Shown piece by piece: positions 52,601 to 60,410 of a stretch of DNA of 64,000 nt (the first letter of the stretch is position 1; every line of letters starts with the position of its first letter). This stretch comes from Variovorax ginsengisoli. Its GTDB lineage: Bacteria; Pseudomonadota; Gammaproteobacteria; Burkholderiales; Burkholderiaceae_C. Where the stretch lies: positions 82,163-146,162 of the forward strand of contig NZ_JAUSRO010000017.1 of assembly GCF_030811835.1 (NCBI RefSeq), written 5' to 3'. The notes beneath the pieces are model-generated. The model did no database searches, was not told the origin of the DNA, and worked only from the letters and a program-made list of their open reading frames with translations. The translations under genes were made by a program, and so were the position numbers.

Positions 52601-52861
52601 CTGGCCCCGGTCACCGACCTTCTCGGTGGCGTTGCAGGTGGAGCCGGCGGTGCGGAAGGCGCCGCCACTGCCCTGGCTCCGGTCACCGATCTGCTCGGCG
52701 GCCTGACCGGCAGCGCGGGAAGTGCCGGCAGCATCCTGATGCCAGTGACGGACCTGCTCGGCTCGGGCATTCTGAGCTCGGTCACGAGCGTCGCGGATGC
52801 GGGCACTGTCGGCACGGCGGCCACGCCGGTCAACTCACTGCTGCACGGCCTGCTGGGCTGA
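49667..52861 (+). CDS. Giant low-complexity secreted protein with (Asp-Ala)68 and Leu-Gly-Asp repeats
   Basis: 1064 aa; likely surface or matrix protein exported by the adjacent type I system (inference). N-terminal about 150 residues: Ala/Thr-rich start, then a compact part (VAILRDGVRIPAEGTQTL, MAGDRVIVPEGG) recalling retention or FecR-like modules. A hydrophobic stretch follows (GLGEFALGALGALALGAAL, about 166-184), then 136 residues of strict Asp-Ala (205-340). Next are four long repeats of about 130 residues carrying ALDPVDSLVGDV, SPVVDGLLG and TQVDYLTDGV, then a GDLLGGDLL tract. No RTX nonapeptides or cysteines are seen. ATG at 49667 follows AGAGGG. First gene after the sigma54 promoter. 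Confidence 0.85.
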   Translation: MTANQSASELAPSAGVAPVVLAQANTGAPSALVTPVAAAATATAAPAAGVGTLSDATPGVAILRDGVRIPAEGTQTLMAGDRVIVPEGGQAGVSFPGSAGNKAPLAGTFTGGTDATIATTKLPGGLEQVDVDMASGDLVVTSPDGDADAAALAVKKKVAAGGGIGLGEFALGALGALALGAALSNDGGSSSNNSGSKPTLPEEGDADADADADADADADADADADADADADADADADADADADADADADADADADADADADADADADADADADADADADADADADADADADADADADADADADADADADADADADADADADADADADADADADADADADALLDPAQELVNNLIGTVDSTLLDGLGLGGTLAPAVGAVDGLADALEDLLAPLLGDEFNPDNPNALDPADDVVATVADNLATLLTPVIDGLLGQGVTSGLIDPLETQVDYVTDGLSNLLEGSLGDLLGGLLGGGTGGGTGDSLLAPVDGAVDTVVSGLNDGVLADLGLGDSLAPVSEAVDGVTDLLDGVLAPVLGSDFAANNPNALDPVDSLVGDVAAPLTDVLSPVVDGLLGAGATGAVIGQVTTQVDYLTDGVAGLLDGSALGGGGGGTGSALLDPADGVVDTVVSGLDDGVLADLGLGGSLAPVSEAVDGVTDLVGGVLAPVLGSDFAANNPNALDPVDSLVGDVTAPLGDALSPVVDGLLGTGATDTVLGQVTTQVDYLTDGVAGLLDGSALGGDLLGGDLLGGDLLAPVTNLLDGVLGDGSGGGTGTALLDPTDAIVGDVVSGLDHGVLGDLGLGDTLAPVTSAVDGVTDLVDGALAPLVGDTFTTQSPNMLDPVDSVVSEVTAGVGSLASPVVDQLLGAGATSGLVGQVDTQVDFVTDGVAHVLGGDLLNGDLLGGDLLGGDVLATVTDLLAGDLLGGDLLGGDLLGGDVLAPVTDLLGGDLLGGDLLAGDLLAPATDLLGGDLLAGDLLGGDLLAPVTDLLGGVAGGAGGAEGAATALAPVTDLLGGLTGSAGSAGSILMPVTDLLGSGILSSVTSVADAGTVGTAATPVNSLLHGLLG
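50279..50686 (+). repeat. Hexanucleotide repeat encoding 68 Asp-Ala pairs
   Basis: 408 bp made only of GAT/GAC + GCC/GCT/GCG codon pairs, mostly in blocks of GATGCC, GATGCT and GACGCT. Blocks of identical units recur in a similar order, suggesting growth by duplication. The 6-bp unit keeps the frame when copy number changes. It also creates long open frames on other strands and frames. Confidence 0.97.
50687..52327 (+). repeat. Four tandem long repeats (about 130 codons each)
   Basis: Copies start near 50687, 51107, 51503 and 51980, each opening with LL(D/A)P. Copies 2 and 3 are almost identical in protein and very close in DNA, so their duplication is recent. Copy 3 carries an insertion of three GDLL units near 51867-51915. 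Common landmarks: VDTVVSGL, DLGLG, LAPV, AVDGVTDL, NPNALDPVDS, TQVDY. Confidence 0.85.
52328..52630 (+). repeat. GDLL repeat tract
   Basis: About 100 codons built of LLGGD/LLAGD units with interspersed LAPVTDLL. Regular Leu-Leu-Gly-Gly-Asp spacing suggests a repetitive beta or coiled structure. Such glycine-rich tracts are sometimes labelled collagen-like, but the strict Gly-X-Y period of three is not present. Confidence 0.8.
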
Positions 52862-52884
52862 TCGCACGTACCACTGAAGGGGGT

Positions 52885-52902
52885 GGACGACGCCCATCGT
52901 CC
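52885..52902 (+). terminator. Small hairpin between repeat protein and lipoprotein genes
   Basis: GGACGA-CGCCCA-TCGTCC, starting 23 bases after the repeat-protein stop. No T-run, so it may limit rather than end read-through, letting the first gene be made in larger amounts. Confidence 0.35.
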
Positions 52903-52925
52903 GCCTCCGCAGAAAGGAGCCCCGA

Positions 52926-53432
52926 ATGCAGAACCGATCATTCATCGCCGCGCTGGCTGCCGCCGCAACCCTGCTCGCAGGCTGCAGCATGCCCAAGGCC
53001 GGCAGCGACAACGCGACCTACTACTACTCGAACAAGGGCGCGTCGGCTGTCGCGCCCGTGCGCCCCGTGCCCATGGCCCCGGCCAGCCAGGTCGGCCCGC
53101 AAGGCGTGGCGCGCATCGTGTATTTCGACTTCGACCACTATGTCGTCAAGCCGGAATACCGCGGCGTGGTCGAGGCGCATGCCAACTTCCTCAAGGCACG
53201 CCGTGGCGCCAAGGTCACGCTCGAGGGCCATACCGACGAGCGCGGCGGGCGGGAATACAACCTCGCGCTGGGCCAGCGACGTGCCGAGGCGGTCCGCAAT
53301 GCGCTGACCGTGCTGGGTGTGTCCGACAGCCAGATTGATCCTGTCAGCTGGGGCGTGGAAAAGCCGGCCTCGCTCGACAGGACGGAGCAGGGCTACCAGC
53401 TCAACCGCCGCGTCGAATTCACTTACCGCTGA
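52926..53432 (+). CDS. Pal-like OmpA-family lipoprotein
   Basis: 168 aa. Lipoprotein signal with lipobox LLAGC (Cys20). A short variable linker precedes the OmpA-C domain (about 60-168) with IVYFDFDHYVV, LEGHTDERGGREYNLALGQRRAEAVRNAL and QLNRRVEF, close to Pal. It should bind peptidoglycan and sit in the outer membrane. In the secretion cluster it may anchor or couple the exporter to the cell wall. AAAGGAG ribosome site upstream. Confidence 0.93.
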   Translation: MQNRSFIAALAAAATLLAGCSMPKAGSDNATYYYSNKGASAVAPVRPVPMAPASQVGPQGVARIVYFDFDHYVVKPEYRGVVEAHANFLKARRGAKVTLEGHTDERGGREYNLALGQRRAEAVRNALTVLGVSDSQIDPVSWGVEKPASLDRTEQGYQLNRRVEFTYR

Positions 53433-53489
53433 GGCCAACCATGCCGTCATCGTTCACCGCGTTTTCCAATCATCGACGGAGGTTGCTTG

Positions 53490-55247
53490 ATGCTCCTGAG
53501 TGACCAGTTGCGTGCCTGCCACGATCATCTGCGTGCGCAATGCGCAGCGCTGCCCGCGCCTTATCCGGCCTACGCGCTGTTCTTCTCGGTGACCGACGGC
53601 ACACGAAGGGCGCATGTCGAGTTCGCCAGCGGGCCCGACCTTGCCACCGCCTGGGCCACGGGCGTCGACAAGCTGCAGGGCTGGATGGGCGGCCAGCCAT
53701 TGCCGGCCACGTGGCTGCGGGTCGACTGGGTCGAAGGCGCACGTGCCGTCAGCTGGGACCGCCTGGTCGATCAGCTTGCCGTGACCAAGCGCGGCTATTT
53801 TCGCTTCGGCATTGCCTTCGACGAGGGCTTCGAGCAAGCATTCACGGAGCAGGAACTCAATGCCAATGCCATGTTGTACGGCGGCGCGCAGACCGAGCAT
53901 GCTGTAGTCAACACCAACAACTTTCGCGCCTACGCACGCCTGCGCTTTGGCGCGAAGGTCACGATGCAATTGCCGCCGAGCGGTCTGGCCTACCTGCTGG
54001 CCACGCGCGGGGTGTTCTGCGGCGAAGACGGCATTGCGCATCCGCTGTGCGGCATCGGCCTGAATGCGGGGCGCCGCGATGTGGCGTCGCTCGATGCCGA
54101 CACCGTCTACGACCTGGTCGACCGCAGCGCTTCGTACCTGGCGCGCCAGGTGAAGGATGACGGGCTGTTCGTCTATGGACACTTCCCCTGTTTCGATCGG
54201 CCGATCCCGACCTACAACACGCTGCGCCATGCGAGCTCCCTCTACGCGATGATCGAGGCTTGGGAGCTGACGCGCGACCAAGCGCTGCGCAGCGCCATCG
54301 AGCGCTCGGTCACGCAACTCACCCGCCACCTGGTTCGCATCTACCAACTGCCCAGTGGGCGCGATGCAGCGTTTCTGGTGGACACCGGCGACGAGATCAA
54401 GCTGGGCGGCAACGCGGTGTGCCTGCTCGCGCTGGTCAAGTACTGCGAAGTCATGGACACGCGCCAGTGGCTGCCCTTGCTTGACCAGCTGGCCGAGGGC
54501 ATCGTCTGGATGCAGGATCTGCCCACAGGCCGCTTCAATCACGTGCTGAATGCGCAGGATCTTTCTCTCAAGCAGGCCTCGCGCATCATCTATTACGACG
54601 GCGAAGCGGCCTTCGGCCTGATGCGCCTGTATGGCCTCACCCGCAATCCACGCTGGCTGGCTGCGGTCGAACGTGCGTTTGGACACTTCATACTCGCCGA
54701 GCACTGGCGTGCGCATGACCACTGGCTGAGCTACTGCGTCAACGAGCTCACGCGCTGGCGGCCCGAAGAACGGTACTTCCGCTTCGGTCTGAAAAACGTT
54801 GTCGATCACCTGGACTTCGTGCTCGAACGCAAGACGACTTTTCCGACGCTGCTTGAGCTGATGCTGGCGGCGAACCAGATGATCGCTCGCATCCAGCAAA
54901 TGCCGGCGATGCATGGCCTGCTCGACGAACTGGATATGCCGAAATTCGAGCAGGCACTCGAGCACCGTGCGAACTATCTTCTCAATGGTTTCTTCTGGCC
55001 CGAAATGGCCATGTATTTCAAGAACCCGCTGTCCATTGAAAACTCATTTTTCATCAGGCATCAATCCTTTCGTGTACGCATTGACGATGTCGAACACTAT
55101 TTGTCGGGGTTCGTTGGCTATCACAAGCTGCTGAAATCCCGTATCGCACAGAGCGCATGCGAATCGATAACGATGCCGGAACCAGAGCCTCCAACGGCGC
55201 CTTGTGAAGCTCGGACGACGACGATTTCGAAGGCGGTGGCCGCATGA
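53490..55247 (+). CDS. Alpha-helical toroid-like protein, putative glycan-active enzyme
   Basis: 585 aa from the ATG at 53490 (GGAGG seven bases upstream). No signal peptide is seen. Residues about 1-150 form an alpha/beta region (YALFFSVTDGTRRAHVEF, YFRFGIAFDEGFEQAFTEQELNANAML, read in parts). The rest looks like repeated helical hairpins of an (alpha/alpha) toroid, as in many glycan enzymes: YNTLRHASSLYAMIEAWE, GDEIKLGGNAVCLLALVKY, YYDGEAAFGLMRLYGLT, HDHWLSYCVNELTRW. Acidic residues in DEIKLGGN and YYDGEAAF are catalytic candidates. The exact family is not recognised. Coupled by ATGA to a small membrane protein. Confidence 0.75.
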   Translation: MLLSDQLRACHDHLRAQCAALPAPYPAYALFFSVTDGTRRAHVEFASGPDLATAWATGVDKLQGWMGGQPLPATWLRVDWVEGARAVSWDRLVDQLAVTKRGYFRFGIAFDEGFEQAFTEQELNANAMLYGGAQTEHAVVNTNNFRAYARLRFGAKVTMQLPPSGLAYLLATRGVFCGEDGIAHPLCGIGLNAGRRDVASLDADTVYDLVDRSASYLARQVKDDGLFVYGHFPCFDRPIPTYNTLRHASSLYAMIEAWELTRDQALRSAIERSVTQLTRHLVRIYQLPSGRDAAFLVDTGDEIKLGGNAVCLLALVKYCEVMDTRQWLPLLDQLAEGIVWMQDLPTGRFNHVLNAQDLSLKQASRIIYYDGEAAFGLMRLYGLTRNPRWLAAVERAFGHFILAEHWRAHDHWLSYCVNELTRWRPEERYFRFGLKNVVDHLDFVLERKTTFPTLLELMLAANQMIARIQQMPAMHGLLDELDMPKFEQALEHRANYLLNGFFWPEMAMYFKNPLSIENSFFIRHQSFRVRIDDVEHYLSGFVGYHKLLKSRIAQSACESITMPEPEPPTAPCEARTTTISKAVAA

Positions 55248-55447
55248 GAACCGAGGCATCGAGACGTTGGTGGCAGGGCGCCTTTCGCCTGATGCTGATA
55301 TGGATCGCGTGGATGCTCGTCTGCGCGCACCTGGCCTTGGTGATGGCCCGCGAGGCGCCCTCTTCGGATGCGAAGCGGGTCGATTCACAAAGGGTAAACA
55401 CTATGAAGGAGAAAACATTGAATCGACCATTAGAACTTTTTAATTGA
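55244..55447 (+). CDS. Small single-pass membrane protein
   Basis: 67 aa, ATG overlapping the stop of the upstream gene (ATGA). Positively charged N-terminus (RTEASRRWWQGAF) then a hydrophobic helix (LMLIWIAWMLVCAHLALVMA), then a polar, basic tail encoded by AT-rich DNA. No family recognised. Translational coupling suggests a partner of the helical protein or of the secretion system. Confidence 0.6.
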   Translation: MRTEASRRWWQGAFRLMLIWIAWMLVCAHLALVMAREAPSSDAKRVDSQRVNTMKEKTLNRPLELFN

Positions 55448-55503
55448 GATATCTGAGGCCGTTACAAAAGACGCAGAGAGATAGATGAAACACCGGGTTT
55501 TTC

Positions 55504-55517
55504 CAAGTAACAAGTAA
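55504..55517 (+). repeat. Short direct repeat upstream of the ABC exporter gene
   Basis: CAAGTAA twice in tandem, in the 122-bp spacer before the ABC gene. About 12 bases downstream, GGCGATAG (55529-55536), with ACAA 15 bases before it, weakly resembles a FliA site. Confidence 0.4.
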
Positions 55518-55569
55518 GTGACAATTGCGGCGATAGCCCCATGGGTGGGCATCGAACAGCGATCACTCC

Positions 55570-57381
55570 ATGCTCAAATTTCTTCTGCCCAAGCAACTCG
55601 TGGCCCAGGCGCCCACCGAGCCCGGTGCCAGCATGTACGCAGGTGCGCTGGGCGAGGCCTTCAGTGCTGCCTACCCGCTCATCCGAAGTGCGGCCTGGGG
55701 GTCGATACCGATCAGCCTGTTCGGTCTGCTGCCTTCGATCTTTCTGCTGCAGGTCTACGACCGCGTCATCTATCGCAGCGGCACTTCCACGCTGTACGTG
55801 CTGGTGTGCGGCATCCTGACCTTTCTGGTCATCGAGTTCTGGCTGCGCACGCGCCGCTCACGTCTGTTGAGGGATGCGGGCGCGGCCATCGACCATCGGG
55901 TTTCGGGCGCCCTGCTTGAGTCGATGCTGCACCGCCCCTTGCGCGCCCTGGAGGCACGCCCCGCATCGGCCTGGTTCCTGTTCTTTCGCGACGTCGGCTC
56001 GGTGCGCGGCACGGTCACGGGCGGGCTGGCCACGTCGATCTTCGATCTGCCGATGGCGATCTTCGCGCTGGTGGTCATCGGCGTCGTGGCACTGCCGGTC
56101 CTGCCGGTGGTGGTCGCTTTCCTGTGCATCATTTCGTTCCTGGCGTGGTGGTGGGCCGACGAGGTGCGCGCCGGCCGGGTCGAGGAAATCCAGCGTGGCC
56201 GCAGCCTGGAGCGCATGACCTCTGAAATCTGCCAGGCGCGCGAAACGCTCAAGACCCAGGCCAACGATGCGCCCACCATCCAGATGTGGCGCGAGACGTA
56301 CAACGCGTGGCTGGCCGAGAGCTTTCGCAAGAACGGCGAGATCGAAACCGCGCGCGACGGCACCACGGTGCTGTTGACCATTTTCTCGGTGCTGGTCATC
56401 ACCGTGGGTGCGATCGCGGTCATGCAGCAGTGGATGACGGTGGGTGGCCTGGTGGCGTCGAACATGCTGGCGATCAAGGCGTTGCAGCCGGTCGCTGGAC
56501 TGGCGTCGAACTGGCGCGCGCTGGCCACCGCGTCCGAGGCGGCCGCGCGGCTGGAGAAGGTGCTGTCGGAGCCCATCGAGAAATCGCCGGGCGATGTGGA
56601 TCTGCCGCAGCCGCAGGGACGCATCCAGCTGCGGGACGTGGCGTTCAGCTTCACCGAGGGCGCGCGGCCGGTGATGGAAAAGATCAACCTCGACATCGGG
56701 CCGGGCGGGCTGCATGTGATCGTGGGGCGCAACGGTGCGGGCAAGTCGACGCTGGTCAAACTCATCGCGGGCCTGTATGCACCCACGCGAGGCACGGTGA
56801 GCATTGGTGAATACGACGTGTCGCAGTTCTCCCGCGAAGAGCTCGTGCGCTGGATCAGCTATCTCTCGCAGGAGGTGTACTGGTTCGGCGGTCCGCTGGT
56901 CGAGACGCTGCGCCGCGCGGCGCCGGGTCAGACCGACGACCAGATCCTGGCCGCCTGCCGGCTCGCCGGCGCGCATGACTTCATCTCGCGCATGCCCAAC
57001 GGCTATCGCACGGAAATCGGCGAAGGCGGCACCGGACTGTCGGTGGGGGAGCGCCGCAAGCTCGCACTGGCGCTGAGCTTCCTGCGCAAGCCCTCGGTGC
57101 TGATGCTCGACGAACCCAGCAACGACCTCGATTTCCAGAGCGAACGCACGCTGCTCGCCACCCTCATCGCCGTGGCGCGCGTGCGCACGGTGATCGTCGT
57201 CACCCACTCGCTGCGCATCGTGTCGTCGGCCACGCAGGTCTACCACGTCACCGGCGACGGCGATGTGCTGCAGGGCAGTGCGGCCGACATGGTGCCGCGC
57301 CTGTTCGGCGTGAAGAAAGCCGTGCCGGTCGCAGCGGGCGATGACATGGCGGCAGTGCCTGTTCCTTCTTCCATCGCCTGA
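55570..57381 (+). CDS. Type I secretion ABC transporter (permease-ATPase)
   Basis: Inner-membrane ABC exporter of a type I secretion system, 603 aa, PrtD-like size without a C39 peptidase domain. Membrane domain about 35-320 with PSIFLLQVYDRVIYRSG at the first loop. ATPase domain: Walker A GRNGAGKST (386-394), signature LSVGE in place of LSGGQ (490-494), Walker B VLMLDEPSNDLD, H-loop THS. Four bases into a tight exporter operon with a HlyD-like and a TolC-like gene. Likely exports the giant repeat protein encoded upstream (inference). Confidence 0.93.
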   Translation: MLKFLLPKQLVAQAPTEPGASMYAGALGEAFSAAYPLIRSAAWGSIPISLFGLLPSIFLLQVYDRVIYRSGTSTLYVLVCGILTFLVIEFWLRTRRSRLLRDAGAAIDHRVSGALLESMLHRPLRALEARPASAWFLFFRDVGSVRGTVTGGLATSIFDLPMAIFALVVIGVVALPVLPVVVAFLCIISFLAWWWADEVRAGRVEEIQRGRSLERMTSEICQARETLKTQANDAPTIQMWRETYNAWLAESFRKNGEIETARDGTTVLLTIFSVLVITVGAIAVMQQWMTVGGLVASNMLAIKALQPVAGLASNWRALATASEAAARLEKVLSEPIEKSPGDVDLPQPQGRIQLRDVAFSFTEGARPVMEKINLDIGPGGLHVIVGRNGAGKSTLVKLIAGLYAPTRGTVSIGEYDVSQFSREELVRWISYLSQEVYWFGGPLVETLRRAAPGQTDDQILAACRLAGAHDFISRMPNGYRTEIGEGGTGLSVGERRKLALALSFLRKPSVLMLDEPSNDLDFQSERTLLATLIAVARVRTVIVVTHSLRIVSSATQVYHVTGDGDVLQGSAADMVPRLFGVKKAVPVAAGDDMAAVPVPSSIA

Positions 57382-57388
57382 GGCAACG

Positions 57389-58750
57389 ATGCGGTCTCTC
57401 CAGAATTCTGATCTCCCGCGCGTCTTGCAGGACCAGCACGACGCCGGCGGCCCCAACGTGGCGGGCGCGCCGACTTCTTCGCCATCCCCATCTCCTTGGC
57501 GCACGCGCCGCCGGCAATGGCTCATCGGCGGCGCGGTGGCGTTGCTGGCCGTGGTGGCGCTGGCCTTCCCCATGGAGACGGTGGTGGTGTCGTCCGGCCG
57601 CGTGATTCCGTCGGACCGCGTCAAGTCGATCCAGCATCTGGAAGGCGGTATCGTCAGCGCCGTGTTCGTGAAGGAAGGCGACAAGGTGCAGCAAGGCCAG
57701 TCGCTGGTCGAGATCGACCTGGGCGGCAGCGGCCTCAACCTTGAAGAGCTGACGGCGCGCCATGCGGCCACGCTGGCCACGCGCATCCGGCTGCAGGCGG
57801 AAAGCCGCGGCCAGGCCCTCACTCGCACGTCCTTTGGCAGCGACATCGACCCTTCGGTGTTCGAAGGTGAATCGGGGGCGTTTGCCGCACGGGCACTGGA
57901 GCAGCGCGGCGTGATGGCGGGCGCGCTGTCGTCACTGGAGCAGGCGCGCAGCAAGCAGATGGAGCAGCAGGCCAAGATCCAGGGTCTGCAGGACAAGCTG
58001 GCGCTGATGCAGAAGGAGCAGGAGATCTCCGAACAGTTGCTCAGCGAGAAGCTGATCGGCCAGGTCGAAGTGCTGGAGAAGCGCCGGCAGATGGAGGGTG
58101 TGCGCAGCGACCTGGCCGTCGCGCGACAGATGCTGGTGTCGGCCAGCGGCGCCATCGCCGAGGCACAGGCCAAGATGGCAGAGGCCGAGGGCCGCTATCG
58201 CCGCCGCGCATCGGACGAACTGGCCACGGTCGAGCGCACGCTGGCCAGCCTGACCGAAGACCTGTCGCGTGCGCGCACACAGCGCTCGCGCACGGTGGTC
58301 AAGGCGCCGTCGGACGGTATCGTCAAGGGCCTGCGCAACCCCGGGCCGGGTTGGGTGGTGAAGCCGGGCGAGTCGATCCTGGAGGTGGTGCCCGACGAGG
58401 ACCAGATCATGATCGAGGCCAAGCTCAGTCCGAACGACCGTGGCTTCGTGCATGCGGGGCAGGCCGTGCGTGTGAAGATCACGGCCTACGACTTCCTGCG
58501 CTACGGCGCGGTCGATGGCAAGGTGATGCTGGTCGCGGCCGATGCCGACCGCGACCCCGCGTCGCCCACCGCATCGCCGTACTACCGGTTGCTGGTGAGC
58601 ACCGACCAGAACAACGTTGGCCGTCCGGAGAACCGCATCACGGCGGGGATGGAGGCCGAAGTCGACCTGCTGGTCGGGCGCGACCCTTTCATCTGGTACA
58701 TGCTGCGCCCAGTGCTCAAAGTCAGTCGCGAGGCTTTCAGGGAACCATGA
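57389..58750 (+). CDS. Type I secretion membrane-fusion protein (HlyD family)
   Basis: Periplasmic adaptor linking the ABC protein to the outer-membrane channel; 453 aa from the ATG at 57389 (GAGGC upstream). Cytoplasmic N-terminus, one membrane segment (WLIGGAVALLAVVALAF), lipoyl-type half motif (SIQHLEGGIVSAVFVKEGDKVQQGQSLVEID), a long coiled-coil hairpin (about 120-280), second lipoyl half (VKAPSDGIVKGL), and a beta-barrel end (GMEAEVDLLVGRDPFIWYMLRPV). Overlaps the TolC-like gene by ATGA. Confidence 0.95.
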   Translation: MRSLQNSDLPRVLQDQHDAGGPNVAGAPTSSPSPSPWRTRRRQWLIGGAVALLAVVALAFPMETVVVSSGRVIPSDRVKSIQHLEGGIVSAVFVKEGDKVQQGQSLVEIDLGGSGLNLEELTARHAATLATRIRLQAESRGQALTRTSFGSDIDPSVFEGESGAFAARALEQRGVMAGALSSLEQARSKQMEQQAKIQGLQDKLALMQKEQEISEQLLSEKLIGQVEVLEKRRQMEGVRSDLAVARQMLVSASGAIAEAQAKMAEAEGRYRRRASDELATVERTLASLTEDLSRARTQRSRTVVKAPSDGIVKGLRNPGPGWVVKPGESILEVVPDEDQIMIEAKLSPNDRGFVHAGQAVRVKITAYDFLRYGAVDGKVMLVAADADRDPASPTASPYYRLLVSTDQNNVGRPENRITAGMEAEVDLLVGRDPFIWYMLRPVLKVSREAFREP

Positions 58751-60348
58751 GACGCACCATCCATCGATTTCCGGCGGCGGGAGCCGTGCGCCCTGCGGCA
58801 CTGGCGGTGCTCAGTGCCATGCTGGCCGCAGGCGTGTGGCCGGCAGGCGCCGCCGCCCAGCCGGTGCTTGAGCCGCCCGCTCTGATGACCGACCCCGGGG
58901 CGGCAGCGTTGCAGCCTGCGCGCCGCCTGTCGAGCCCGTCGTTGGGGGCCATGAGCTATGCGGCGCGCGTGAAGGCGGCGTTGCTGCAGGTGGCGCAGGA
59001 GCATCCCGAAGTCCAGTCGGCGCAGGCCGCAGCCGAGACCAGTGGCTTCGAGGTGGAGGCGGCGCGGCGTGCACGCTACCCGCGCCTGAAGGTCGGCACC
59101 GCATCGGGCACCTACAGCAGCGGTGCAGACAACAGTTCGTCGCAGAGCTACCAGTTGGTGACGGCGGAGGTGCGCACCAGCTTGATCGATGGGGGTGCCA
59201 TCAGCGCGCGCACCCGCGCCGCGGAGATCGCGACCGACGCCAACGGCGAGGCGGTCAAGTCGACGTCGCAGAAGGTCGTGCTCGATGCACTGACGGCCTA
59301 TCTGCAGGTGCAGCGCTTCGACTTGAAAAAGCAGATTGCACACAAGTCCACCCAGATCCTGGACGAACTCGCACGCGCCGAGCAACGCCGCGTGGTGCTC
59401 GGTGCCACTGGGCAGAACGATCTGCAGATGGCCACGTCGCGCCGCGCCGGCATTGCCGCGCGCGAGGCCGACTTCGAAGCCCAGCGCGGCGAGGCGCTTG
59501 CCAAGTTCCAGACCTACTTCAAGTTCACGCCGAACATCGATCGCCTGCCCGTGGTCGCGGTGCCGATGCAGTGGCAGCCGCGCTCGCAAAGTGAAGCGCT
59601 CGCGCTGGCCGAGGAACGCAGCACCGAGATCACCGAAGCGCGCAGCCGCGTGGAGCGCGCCCGCGCCCTCGCCGACCAACAAGAGGCGAGCGTGTACCCC
59701 ACGCTCGACGCGGTGCTGGTCAAGACCAAGGACCCGCGCGGCGTGTCGCCGTCGGAGCCCACGCGTGCGGCCTTTGAATTGAACTGGAACTTCGGCAACG
59801 GCTTCGAGCAGTCGCTGCGCCTGAAGTCCGCACTGGTGGAGGTCGGTAACCAGGAGTCCAAGCTCGAAGGCGTGCGGCTCAATGTGTCGGAACTGACCTC
59901 CGCATCGTGGAGCCGGTCGCTGTCGGGCCGCGAACGCGAGAAGCAGTTGATGAGCGCCGTGGCAGATTCGGGCCAGGCCTTTCGCGGCCGCCGGCGGCTG
60001 CTGGAGTTCGGCCGTACCACGCTGCCGGTGGTACTCGACGCGCAGGTCGAGTACTACACGCTGCTCCTCGACTATGTGGACGCGGTGTACGACCTGCGCA
60101 TTTCGGAATTCCGTCTGGCACGCACCACCGGCCGGCTGTTTGTGGCGCGTGACGAGAGCAACACGTGGATCGACAGCCTGTTCGTCGCCGGCCCGCGGCC
60201 AACGCTCACGGACGAGGGGCTGTTTGTGCTGCCTTGCGTAGCGGGGACGGGGGCCTGCGGCGACGAGGGTCATGGGGGTGGTAACGCGACGACCGCGGCG
60301 GGGTCAGGCCTGGCGCTGCGACGGTCGCAGCGGCTGCCGGGGTCGTGA
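58747..60348 (+). CDS. Type I secretion outer-membrane channel (TolC family)
   Basis: TolC-like trimeric channel, 533 aa. Signal peptide near 1-38 (ALAVLSAMLAAGVWPAGAAAQ). Two OEP repeats: VKAALLQVAQEHPEVQSAQAAAETSGFEVEAARRARYPRL in the first and LALAEERSTEITEARSRVERARALADQQEASVYPTLD in the second (landmarks, read in parts). The C-terminal about 70 residues are an extra Gly/Arg-rich tail. Last of the exporter trio; the regulator gene follows on the opposite strand. Confidence 0.93.
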   Translation: MRRTIHRFPAAGAVRPAALAVLSAMLAAGVWPAGAAAQPVLEPPALMTDPGAAALQPARRLSSPSLGAMSYAARVKAALLQVAQEHPEVQSAQAAAETSGFEVEAARRARYPRLKVGTASGTYSSGADNSSSQSYQLVTAEVRTSLIDGGAISARTRAAEIATDANGEAVKSTSQKVVLDALTAYLQVQRFDLKKQIAHKSTQILDELARAEQRRVVLGATGQNDLQMATSRRAGIAAREADFEAQRGEALAKFQTYFKFTPNIDRLPVVAVPMQWQPRSQSEALALAEERSTEITEARSRVERARALADQQEASVYPTLDAVLVKTKDPRGVSPSEPTRAAFELNWNFGNGFEQSLRLKSALVEVGNQESKLEGVRLNVSELTSASWSRSLSGREREKQLMSAVADSGQAFRGRRRLLEFGRTTLPVVLDAQVEYYTLLLDYVDAVYDLRISEFRLARTTGRLFVARDESNTWIDSLFVAGPRPTLTDEGLFVLPCVAGTGACGDEGHGGGNATTAAGSGLALRRSQRLPGS

Positions 60349-60359
60349 GGGACTTGGCT

Positions 60360-60378
60360 TGGCGCATGTGCTGCGCCA
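60360..60378. terminator. Hairpin between exporter operon and regulator
   Basis: TGGCGCA (60360-60366), 5-base loop, TGCGCCA (60372-60378), midway between two convergent genes; could serve both directions. No clear T-run. Confidence 0.45.
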
Positions 60379-60410
60379 CCACTTTGGCTTTGGGCTGGGT
60401 GCCCTGCCGA

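Noticed and set aside
55858..58173. 771-codon minus-strand frame opposite the exporter genes
   Set aside because: Antisense shadow with no recognisable features.
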